This document shows positions 6,160 through 11,049 of a stretch of DNA of 11,049 bases, piece by piece. Origin of the DNA: Elusimicrobiota bacterium (GTDB lineage Bacteria > Elusimicrobiota > Elusimicrobia > UBA1565 > UBA9628); NCBI GenBank assembly GCA_023249695.1, contig JAHFCD010000026.1:1-11049 (forward strand), in the 5' to 3' direction. The notes under the pieces were generated by a model. The model searched no databases. It worked only from the letters and a program-made list of their open reading frames with translations, and was not told the origin of the DNA. The first letter of the stretch is position 1; the number at the start of each line of letters is the position of its first letter. The position numbers and the translations under genes are program-made.

Positions 6160-6642
6160 ATGAATAAAGCCCTCATCGCCGTCCTCGCCCTCGCCTTGGC
6201 CGCCTGCGGCTCCCCCGCCGGCTCGCGCCAGGCGCCCGAGCTCGTCCTGCCGGACCTCGCCGGGAAAACCGTCAGCCTCGCCGCCTTTCGCGGCAAGCCC
6301 GTGCTCGTCAACTTCTGGGCCACGTGGTGCGACACCTGCCGCACGGAGATGCCCGCGCTCGAGGAGCTTTATCGCCGTTCCGGCGAAAAATATTCCGTGC
6401 TCGGCGTCTCGCTCGACGAGAACGCCCCCGCGGCCGTGCCCCCGTTCATCAAGGAGCACGCCCTCACCTTCCCCATTTTGATCGCCGACCGGAAGGTACT
6501 CGACGGCTACGCGGTGCGCGGCCTGCCGACCGCCTACCTCGTCGACGCCGAGGGCCGCATCGCCCGCCGCTGGGTCGGCGCGCTGGACGTCCCCGCGGTC
6601 GAAAATGATATTCTGGCGTTGCTCAACAGGAGACCCGAATGA
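6160..6642 (+). CDS. TlpA/ResA-like thiol-disulfide oxidoreductase, lipoprotein
   Basis: A 160-residue periplasm-facing thioredoxin-fold protein. MNKALIAVLALALAAC is a lipoprotein signal with lipobox LAAC and lipidated C16. The TlpA signature follows: LPDLAGKTVSLAAFRGKPVLVNFWATW, then the active site C57-D-T-C60 and EMPALEELY, with cis-Pro P123 in RGLPTAYLVD. Such proteins usually keep periplasmic thiols reduced, for example apocytochrome c hemes sites or partner thiol proteins, with electrons from CcdA/DsbD-type transporters; no such transporter lies in this window. The ATG at 6160 is fixed by the signal sequence, although no Shine-Dalgarno is seen. The stop overlaps the next start (ATGA, 6639-6642), so it is coupled to the DsbA-like gene. 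It may be transcribed by read-through from the TetR promoter. Confidence 0.9.
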   Translation: MNKALIAVLALALAACGSPAGSRQAPELVLPDLAGKTVSLAAFRGKPVLVNFWATWCDTCRTEMPALEELYRRSGEKYSVLGVSLDENAPAAVPPFIKEHALTFPILIADRKVLDGYAVRGLPTAYLVDAEGRIARRWVGALDVPAVENDILALLNRRPE

Positions 6643-7418
6643 ACATCGCTCGCGTGTCGTCTTTGCTCCTCTCCGTTTTGATCGCCGTGCCGGCCGCCGC
6701 CGCCATTTCCCGCGAGGACCTCAAGAAGGCGCTTGACGCCAACCCCGACCTCGTGCTTTCCGCGCTGAAGAAGGCCGACAAGATGAAGTTCTTCGAGCTC
6801 ATCGTCGAGGCCCAGCAGGATTACCAGAAGAATAAGGCCAAGGAAGAGGCCCGCCGCGAGGAAGAGGAGCGGGACAAGGCCTTCAAGAATCCCCTGAAGG
6901 CCGAGATCGGCGCCAACGCCCGGACGCGCGGCAACGCGAGCGCCCCGATCACCATCGTCGAGTACTCCGACTTCCAGTGCCCCTACTGCTCGCAGGGCTT
7001 CAAGAACCTCGAGCAGCTGCGCAAGATGCACGGGGACAGCCTCCGGGTCGTCTTCAAGAACATGCCGCTCAGCTTCCATCCGATGGCGATGCCCGCGGCT
7101 CAGTGGTTCGAGGCGTTGGCGCTGCAGTCCCCCGAGAAGGCGTGGACGTTCCACGACACCCTGTTCGAGAACCAGAACAAGCTCGGCGAGGAATACTTCA
7201 AGTCCCTCACGAAGGACCTCGGGCTCGATGTCGCCAAGGCGGCCAAGGACGCCAAGAGCGAATCCGTCGCCGCCAAGATCGAGGCCGACGTCATCGAGGC
7301 CAAGAAGTTCGGCATCGAAGGCACTCCGGCCTACCTGATCAACGGCGTCCCGCTGCGCGGCGCGTATCCCGTCGAGGCGTTCGAGCAGATCATCGCCAAG
7401 ATCCAAGCCGCGAAGTAG
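6639..7418 (+). CDS. DsbA-family disulfide oxidoreductase/isomerase-like protein
   Basis: A 259-residue exported protein. The signal peptide covers about residues 1-22 (ends AAAA). Residues 24-90 are helical and highly charged, with the DANPDLVLSAL motif typical of the N-terminal oligomerisation stalk seen in Com1/ScsC/DsbA2-type proteins. The catalytic domain follows: ITIVEYSDFQ, active site C114-P-Y-C117, VFKNMPLSFHPMA, and GIEGTPAYLING with cis-Pro P230. The thioredoxin fold with helical insertion and a two-Cys active site is clear; if the stalk multimerises the protein, it would favour isomerase or reductase activity over simple oxidation. The start is ATG 6639, overlapping the TlpA-like stop. 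A reductase/isomerase pairing of the two proteins is inferred from this coupling. A strong terminator follows. Confidence 0.92.
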   Translation: MNIARVSSLLLSVLIAVPAAAAISREDLKKALDANPDLVLSALKKADKMKFFELIVEAQQDYQKNKAKEEARREEEERDKAFKNPLKAEIGANARTRGNASAPITIVEYSDFQCPYCSQGFKNLEQLRKMHGDSLRVVFKNMPLSFHPMAMPAAQWFEALALQSPEKAWTFHDTLFENQNKLGEEYFKSLTKDLGLDVAKAAKDAKSESVAAKIEADVIEAKKFGIEGTPAYLINGVPLRGAYPVEAFEQIIAKIQAAK

Positions 7419-7435
7419 GAGTTCCCGGAACGAGC

Positions 7436-7470
7436 GGGGGCCCGCCGCAAGGCGGGCCCCCTTCTTTTTT
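7436..7470 (+). terminator. Intrinsic terminator after the DsbA-like gene
   Basis: GGGGGCCCGCC (7436-7446) pairs perfectly with 7451-7461 around a GCAA tetraloop and is followed by TTCTTTTTT (7462-7470). It lies 17 bases after the stop codon and separates the thiol-redox pair from the apbE operon. Confidence 0.95.
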
Positions 7471-7477
7471 CCCATTT

Positions 7478-7504
7478 CCTTATTGATGTTGCATTTCAAT
7501 AAGG
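7478..7504 (+). promoter_or_regulatory. 27-bp dyad, operator copy 1 (Fur-like spacing)
   Basis: CCTTATTGA (7478-7486) and TCAATAAGG (7496-7504) are perfect inverted arms separated by 9 bases. The TTGA-N9-TCAA layout equals the outer part of extended Fur boxes. The central 15 bases match TGATAATGATTATCA at 10 of 15 positions by my count, so a Fur-family regulator is possible but not proven. It overlaps the likely -35 of the apbE promoter. Confidence 0.55.
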
Positions 7505-7518
7505 TGTTGTGGTAGATT
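7489..7518 (+). promoter_or_regulatory. Possible promoter of the apbE-bfr operon
   Basis: TTGCAT (7489-7494) and TAGATT (7513-7518) with an 18-base spacer form an imperfect sigma-70 promoter in an AT-rich island between the terminator and apbE. It sits between and under the two dyads, which would let a repressor occlude both the -35 and the start site (about 7525). The hexamers are only 4 of 6 to consensus each. Confidence 0.4.
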
Positions 7519-7520
7519 CT

Positions 7521-7547
7521 TCTTGTTGAAACTCAATCTCAATAAGG
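7521..7547 (+). promoter_or_regulatory. 27-bp dyad, operator copy 2
   Basis: TCTTGTTGA (7521-7529) and TCAATAAGG (7539-7547) have the same 9-N9-9 layout as copy 1. The right arm is identical to copy 1 and the left arm matches at 7 of 9 bases. The centres are 43 bp apart, about four helical turns, which favours binding on the same face. The copy ends 2 bases before the apbE ATG at 7550. Confidence 0.5.
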
Positions 7548-7549
7548 AA

Positions 7550-8329
7550 ATGGCGCGGGAGCGCGTGCGCTGGACGATGGGCACGCTCTGCTCGATCGAG
7601 GCGCCCGGCGCCCCGAGCGAAGCGGTGACGGCCGCGTTCGAGGAGATCGAACGCTGGGACCGGATCCTGAGCGCCTATGACGCGGACAGCGACCTGTCCA
7701 CGCTCAACCGCGCGGCCGGCGCCGGGCCCCTCCGGGTCTCGGCCGACCTGTTCGTCGCCGCGGCCTGCGCGCTGCGCTTCGCGGAGTTGAGCGAGGGGCT
7801 CTTCGACCCCACTTTGCGCCCGCTCGCGCGGCTCGGCCCGGCGGGGCTTCCCCTGACGGGCTGGCGCAAGGTGAGCCTCGACGCGCGCGCCCGCACCATC
7901 GAGCTCCCCGCCCGCGGCATGGAGCTCGACTTCGGCGGCTTCGGCAAGGGCTGGGCGCTCGACCGCGCGGCCCAGGCCTTGAAGCGGACCTGGCCCGGCG
8001 CGGCGCTGTTCAACTTCGGCGGGCAGGTCCTCGCCGTCGGCGCGCCCGAGGGCGCCCAGGGCTGGCTCGTCTCGGTGCCCGGCGCCCCGGAGCCGCTGCT
8101 GCTGCGCGATGCCTCGGTGGCCGTGTCCGCGGACTCGGAGCGCCCCGGACACATTCATTCACCCGCCGACGGCCTGCCGGTGCGCCGTCCGGGCTCGGCA
8201 GCCGCCGTCTGCGCGACCGCGGCCGAGGCCGATGCGTGGTCCACCCCCCTTTATGTCCTCGGCCGCAATCCTCGGTCCTTCCGAGGACAGTCGTTTTTTA
8301 ATAAGACTCTACATGGAGGTCGTTCATGA
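7550..8329 (+). CDS. apbE: ApbE-like FAD:protein FMN transferase, no signal peptide
   Basis: A 259-residue ApbE-family protein. These enzymes transfer FMN from FAD to a Thr in FMN-binding domains, with Mg. Visible motifs in order: M10-G-T; LSAYDADSDLSTLN; GLFDPTLRPLARL; D127-FGGFGKG with K133; FNFGGQVLAVG; ASVAVSADSE; H201-I-H-S-P; EADAWST with D228 and T232 at the metal site. Deviations: the usual HIxDPxTG is HIHSPADG, and the sequence ends soon after the YVLG strand with a tail unlike the family, so it is short at both ends. The start is ATG 7550. TTG codons at 7523/7526 are alternatives, but a stop at 7484 means no version can carry a signal peptide, although most ApbE proteins are exported. 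Its stop overlaps the porin start (ATGA, 8326-8329). The likely substrate is the FMN-binding protein at 9615. Confidence 0.85.
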   Translation: MARERVRWTMGTLCSIEAPGAPSEAVTAAFEEIERWDRILSAYDADSDLSTLNRAAGAGPLRVSADLFVAAACALRFAELSEGLFDPTLRPLARLGPAGLPLTGWRKVSLDARARTIELPARGMELDFGGFGKGWALDRAAQALKRTWPGAALFNFGGQVLAVGAPEGAQGWLVSVPGAPEPLLLRDASVAVSADSERPGHIHSPADGLPVRRPGSAAAVCATAAEADAWSTPLYVLGRNPRSFRGQSFFNKTLHGGRS

Positions 8330-9645
8330 AATCCCGTCTCTCGCTCGTGCTCGCCGCATTCGTCGCCCTGTCTCCGGCCGCCCCCGCCTTCGCGCAAGAC
8401 TCCGCCAAGCTCGGAGACCTCGAACGCAAAGTCGACCTCCTGACCCAGGAAATAGAGAAGCTCAAGCTCGGCGAGTCCGCCGACGCCCCGGCGGCCGGCA
8501 AGGCGGTGTCCGGCTTCGCGCCGGCGTCGTCAAAGGTCTACTTCGCCAGGCCGAGCAAGGTCTCCCTCGGCGGCTACGGCGAGTTCACGGTCACCGCTCC
8601 GTCGAAGCGAAAGCAGAACGGCGACCCGTCGGGCCTCAAGAAGCAGGCCGACCTCCGGCGCGTCGTGCTGTACACCGGCTACAAGTTCAACGACTGGATC
8701 CTCTTCAACTCGGAGCTCGAGTTCGAGCACGCCGGCTCCGGAGATGGCGGCGAGGTCCGAGGAGAAGTCGCCGTCGAGCAGGCTTACCTCGACTTCCGGT
8801 TCCACGAGAAGATCGGCGCCCGCGCCGGGCTCGTGATCGTCCCTCTCGGCCTCGTCAACGAAGTCCACGAGCCGACCGCCTTCCACGGGGTGAACCGCCC
8901 GTCGGTCGAGCAATGGATCATCCCGTCGACCTGGCGCGAGAACGGCGCCGGCGTGTTCGGCGACATCGGACCCGTCTCCTACCGGTCCTACGTCCTGGCG
9001 GGATTGAACGCCAAAAACACCGCCGATCCCAAGACCGACGGCTTCACGTCGAACAAAGCCTTCCGCGGCGGCCGCACCGAGGGAACCAACAGCTCCATCG
9101 AGGACCTCGCGTGGGCGTCGCGTATTGATGTCACGCCCGTTCCGGGCGTGACGGCCGGCGCGGGCCTCTATGTCGGACAGTCCGACCAGGGCGACCTCAC
9201 GGCCTCGGTCCCAGTCACGCTGTGGGAGACGCACGCGGCGGCGGATTGGCGCGGAGCCTCCTTCAAGGCCCTCTACGCCGAGGGTCGGATCGGCAACGCC
9301 GACTCGCTCAACATCGCGCAGGGCAACACGAGCGCGGCGCAAAACTCGGTCGGCAGCCGGCTCTTCGGCGGCTACGCCGAGGCGGCCTTCGACGTGCTGA
9401 CGCTCGTCGAGAAAAATAAGGGGCAGTCGCTGTCGCCCTTCTTCCGCTACGAGCGCTACGACACCCAGCTGAAGACCCCGGGCGCGTTCGCCAAGGACCC
9501 GGCCAACAGCCGGGTCGAGTACACGCTCGGCGCGACCTACAAGCCGGTCCCGCAGGTCGCGGTCAAGCTCGACCAGCAGTGGAAGCGCAACCAGGCCCGC
9601 ACCGGAGTCAACCAGTGGAACCTCGGTCTCGCCTACATCTTCTAA
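8326..9645 (+). CDS. Outer-membrane porin with N-terminal coiled coil
   Basis: A 439-residue porin. The signal peptide is residues 1-23 (cut after AFA). A short periplasmic coiled coil follows (about 28-48, LGDLERKVDLLTQEIEKLKLG). From VSLGGYGEF onward come alternating hydrophobic strands consistent with a beta-barrel: RRVVLYTGYKFNDWILFNSELEFEH, GARAGLVIVPLGLVNEVHEP, RPSVEQWIIPSTWRENGAG. The final strand is GLAYIF with C-terminal Phe, the signal for BAM-dependent assembly. It resembles porins of the phosphate-selective OprO/OprP-like class found in many anaerobes and deltaproteobacteria; the substrate cannot be read from sequence. GGAGG sits 6 bases before ATG 8326. It overlaps apbE by 4 bases and the FMN-binding gene by 31, so it is part of the same unit. 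Confidence 0.88.
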   Translation: MKSRLSLVLAAFVALSPAAPAFAQDSAKLGDLERKVDLLTQEIEKLKLGESADAPAAGKAVSGFAPASSKVYFARPSKVSLGGYGEFTVTAPSKRKQNGDPSGLKKQADLRRVVLYTGYKFNDWILFNSELEFEHAGSGDGGEVRGEVAVEQAYLDFRFHEKIGARAGLVIVPLGLVNEVHEPTAFHGVNRPSVEQWIIPSTWRENGAGVFGDIGPVSYRSYVLAGLNAKNTADPKTDGFTSNKAFRGGRTEGTNSSIEDLAWASRIDVTPVPGVTAGAGLYVGQSDQGDLTASVPVTLWETHAAADWRGASFKALYAEGRIGNADSLNIAQGNTSAAQNSVGSRLFGGYAEAAFDVLTLVEKNKGQSLSPFFRYERYDTQLKTPGAFAKDPANSRVEYTLGATYKPVPQVAVKLDQQWKRNQARTGVNQWNLGLAYIF

Positions 9646-10163
9646 CCGCCGCGGCGCTCGTCCAGGCCGCCCCGCTCGCCGGGGCGGCCTGGGCTCAGGC
9701 CCGCGTACTGGTCTCGCAAAAGGACGCGCTGGCGCTCGCGTTCGGCGCCGCCGCGCCGGAACGCCGGACCGCCTTCCTCACGAACGAGCAGGCGCTCGCC
9801 GCGGAGAAAGCGGCGCAGTCCAAGCTCGAGTCCAAGGTTTGGACCTACTACGTCGCCGGCTCGACGACCGCCTATTTCGAATCGCACCCCGTGCGGACGA
9901 TGAATGAGACGATCATGGTCGTCGTCGGAGCCGACGACAGGGTCCGTTTCGTCGAGATCCTCTCCTTCGCCGAGCCCGACGACTTCCTCGCGTCCAAGCG
10001 CTGGCTCGCGCAGTTTTCCGACAAGCCGCTCGGCGAAGACCTGGCCCTGCGCCGCGGCCTGCGCAACATCGCGGGCGCCACGCTCACGGCCGAGGCGGTC
10101 TCGCGCGGCGTCCGCCGCGCCCTGGCCGTCCACCAGGTCCTTAACGCCAAACCCGCGAAGTGA
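9615..10163 (+). CDS. Exported FMN-binding domain protein (covalent flavinylation substrate)
   Basis: A 182-residue protein. The chosen start is GTG 9615, inside the porin's 3' end, because GGAG (9604-9607) lies 7 bases upstream and the product then begins MEPRSRLHLLTAAALVQ, a normal signal peptide ending GAAWA. The frame stays open to ATG 9579, which would only add an unlikely hydrophilic extension. The mature part is one FMN_bind domain. Its key motif is R-N-I-A-G-A-T156-L-T-A-E-A-V, very close to the SGATLTS of NqrC and RnfG, where the Thr after GA carries FMN through a phosphoester bond. T156 is thus the expected acceptor. VVVGADDRVRFVEIL is the typical FMN_bind beta hairpin. With apbE two genes upstream, enzyme and substrate share an operon. 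It should act outside the cytoplasmic membrane as a one- or two-electron carrier; the partner is unknown. Confidence 0.85.
   Translation: MEPRSRLHLLTAAALVQAAPLAGAAWAQARVLVSQKDALALAFGAAAPERRTAFLTNEQALAAEKAAQSKLESKVWTYYVAGSTTAYFESHPVRTMNETIMVVVGADDRVRFVEILSFAEPDDFLASKRWLAQFSDKPLGEDLALRRGLRNIAGATLTAEAVSRGVRRALAVHQVLNAKPAK
9662..9692 (+). other. 13-bp GC hairpin just after the porin stop
   Basis: CCAGGCCGCCCCG (9662-9674) is perfectly complementary to 9680-9692 around a CTCGC loop. It starts 16 bases after the porin stop (9643-9645), inside the signal-peptide codons of the FMN-binding gene. No T-run follows, so it is not an intrinsic terminator. It may stabilise the porin mRNA 3' end or lower downstream expression. 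Confidence 0.5.
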
Positions 10164-10176
10164 TAGACTCTGCCCG

Positions 10177-10674
10177 ATGAAGTACATGCAAACCGGCGGC
10201 TTCCAGAACAACCCGTTAATGCGGATGACCCTATCTTGGACTCTCGTTTTCGCGGCCGGCCTCTGGGCGACGAACGCGGCGATGTATTTCCAGCGCATGT
10301 CGCTGTCGCCGGCCTCGGTCCAGGCCTACTATCTGGGCTCGGCCGAAGAATACTCCCAGCCGCGCAGCGCCGCGTCTCTGCTCGAGGTCAGCCACGCCCA
10401 CCTCGCCACGATGGGCGTCATGATCCTCCTGCTCACCCACCTCGCGATCTTCGCCCCGTGGGAGGACCGCACGAAAAAATGGGTCATCGGCCTCGGCTTC
10501 GGATCGTCGTTCGTGGGAGAGGCTTCGGGATGGCTCGTGCGCTTCGTTTCCCCCGCTTTCGCCGTCCTGAAGGTCGCCTGTTTCGTTGCGTTCCAGAGCG
10601 TGCTCGCCCTTCTCATCGCGGTGCTCGCGGCTTTCCTTTATAGAGCCGGACGCGCGCACCGCCGCCGCGCATAG
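10177..10674 (+). CDS. Uncharacterised four-helix inner-membrane protein with clustered histidines
   Basis: A 165-residue protein with four predicted membrane helices at about 17-38, 74-93, 102-121 and 128-155, and a basic C-terminal tail (RAGRAHRRRA) likely on the cytoplasmic side. Between helices 1 and 2 is a soluble loop with YYLGSAEEYSQPRS. Helix 2 begins LEVSHAHLATMG and carries H73, H75 and H88; H75 and H88 are 13 residues apart on one helix, a spacing seen in b-type cytochromes, so heme binding is conceivable. Helix 3 holds E115 in GEASGWLVRF. I recall similar unnamed proteins beside porins and FMN-binding proteins but cannot name a family. ATG 10177 is the first start after the previous stop; ATG 10186 is an alternative, and neither has a clear Shine-Dalgarno. 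Its place between an FMN-binding protein and a ferritin suggests a membrane electron-transfer role, which is inference. Confidence 0.75.
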   Translation: MKYMQTGGFQNNPLMRMTLSWTLVFAAGLWATNAAMYFQRMSLSPASVQAYYLGSAEEYSQPRSAASLLEVSHAHLATMGVMILLLTHLAIFAPWEDRTKKWVIGLGFGSSFVGEASGWLVRFVSPAFAVLKVACFVAFQSVLALLIAVLAAFLYRAGRAHRRRA

Positions 10675-10684
10675 GAGAATTCCA

Positions 10685-11049
10685 ATGAACGATCAAGACA
10701 AGAAAAAAGCGGTCGTGATTCTCAACCGAATCATGGAGCTCGAGCTGGCCGGCGTCGTGCGCTACACGCACTACTCGCTGATGGTCTACGGCTACAACCG
10801 CATTCCGATCGTCTCCTGGCTCAAGGGCAACGCCGACGAGAGCCTCCTCCACGCGCACCGCGCCGGCGAGCTCGTGACCTTGATGGGCGGGCACCCGTCT
10901 TTGAAGATCGGGCCGCTCCTGGAGACCGAGAATCACGACATCGGCGACATCCTCCGCGAGAGCCTCGAGCACGAGAACGCCGCGATCAAGGCCTACAACG
11001 ACCTGCTGCGGATCTCCGAGGGCAAGTCCGTCCTGCTCGAGGAGTACGC
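10685..11049 (+). CDS. Bacterioferritin-like ferritin-fold protein, partial (C-terminus off window)
   Basis: The first 121 codons of a ferritin-like protein; the frame runs off the window. AGGAGA overlaps the previous stop, 6 bases before ATG 10685. Helix A has the ferroxidase pair E20...Y27 in ELELAGVVRYTHY. Helix B has DESLLHAHRAGE (E52, H56), and a further acidic helix has SLEHENAAIKAYNDLL (E95, E97). The GGHPSLKIGPLLE loop is characteristic of a bacterioferritin-annotated group. Spacing E52-x-x-x-H56 differs from the usual ExxH, and no Met stands at the classic heme-ligand place, so heme binding and an ordinary di-iron site are both uncertain. The last ferroxidase ExxH would lie beyond the window. 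As the final visible gene of the apbE unit it suggests iron storage or detoxification linked to the redox module. Confidence 0.8.
   Translation, partial: MNDQDKKKAVVILNRIMELELAGVVRYTHYSLMVYGYNRIPIVSWLKGNADESLLHAHRAGELVTLMGGHPSLKIGPLLETENHDIGDILRESLEHENAAIKAYNDLLRISEGKSVLLEEY

Noticed and set aside
5320..7509. AATAAGGTGTTG repeated at 5320-5331 and 7498-7509, near two promoters
   Set aside because: A few exact 12-base repeats are expected by chance in 11 kb, and the two copies hold different positions relative to their promoters.
8109..9128. A 339-codon plus-strand frame overlapping apbE and the porin
   Set aside because: It is Arg/Pro-rich and out of frame with two well-supported genes, so it is a shadow.
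1..11049. Search for CRISPR arrays, tRNA/rRNA genes, insertion sequences and attachment sites
   Set aside because: No regularly spaced repeats, no tRNA-like cloverleaf and no transposase or integrase motifs were noticed on reading either strand; a covariance-model scan was not possible.

Overview
The window comes from a high-GC, two-membrane (Gram-negative type) bacterium. The signs are an outer-membrane porin ending in Phe, a lipobox lipoprotein, several Ala-rich signal peptides and third codon positions dominated by G/C. Promoters are ordinary sigma-70 type. I cannot fix the lineage. The style (compact four-base ATGA/GTGA overlaps, many exported thiol proteins) would suit Elusimicrobiota or a deltaproteobacterial/myxobacterial-type genome, but that is only an impression.

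Layout: (1) 1-2183, minus strand: a large uncharacterised membrane-anchored protein, cut by the window edge, with its own promoter at about 2244-2272. (2) 2339-5324, plus: a tightly coupled three-gene operon. It holds a SirB1-type transglutaminase-like protein that appears leaderless, an exported thioredoxin-fold/DipZ-C-terminal-like protein whose CxxC is replaced by SxxS, and an enolase-superfamily dipeptide epimerase. (3) 5329-6079, plus: a TetR regulator with a fully consensus promoter and a palindromic operator over the start of transcription, then a 9-codon ORF (MGPKTPCGC) with the best Shine-Dalgarno in the window, then a 15-bp hairpin. (4) 6160-7418, plus: a TlpA/ResA-like lipoprotein and a DsbA-like protein (WCDTC and CPYC active sites), translationally coupled and closed by a strong intrinsic terminator. 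(5) 7472-11049, plus: twin 27-bp dyads at a promoter, followed by apbE (FAD:protein FMN transferase), a porin, an exported FMN-binding protein with an NqrC/RnfG-like GATLT flavinylation motif, a four-helix membrane protein with clustered histidines, and a bacterioferritin-like gene cut by the window end.

How they work together: block 4 is a periplasmic thiol-redox pair, with a degenerate thioredoxin-fold relative in block 2. Block 5 reads as one transcription unit for an extracytosolic flavin electron-transfer module. ApbE would load FMN onto the FMN-binding protein, the membrane protein could pass electrons across the inner membrane, and the porin would give the substrate access. The bacterioferritin-like gene and the weakly Fur-like dyads point to iron as the theme. 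This module, the orphan Cys-Gly-Cys peptide and the SxxS thioredoxin fold are the points most worth following. The functional links are inference from gene order.
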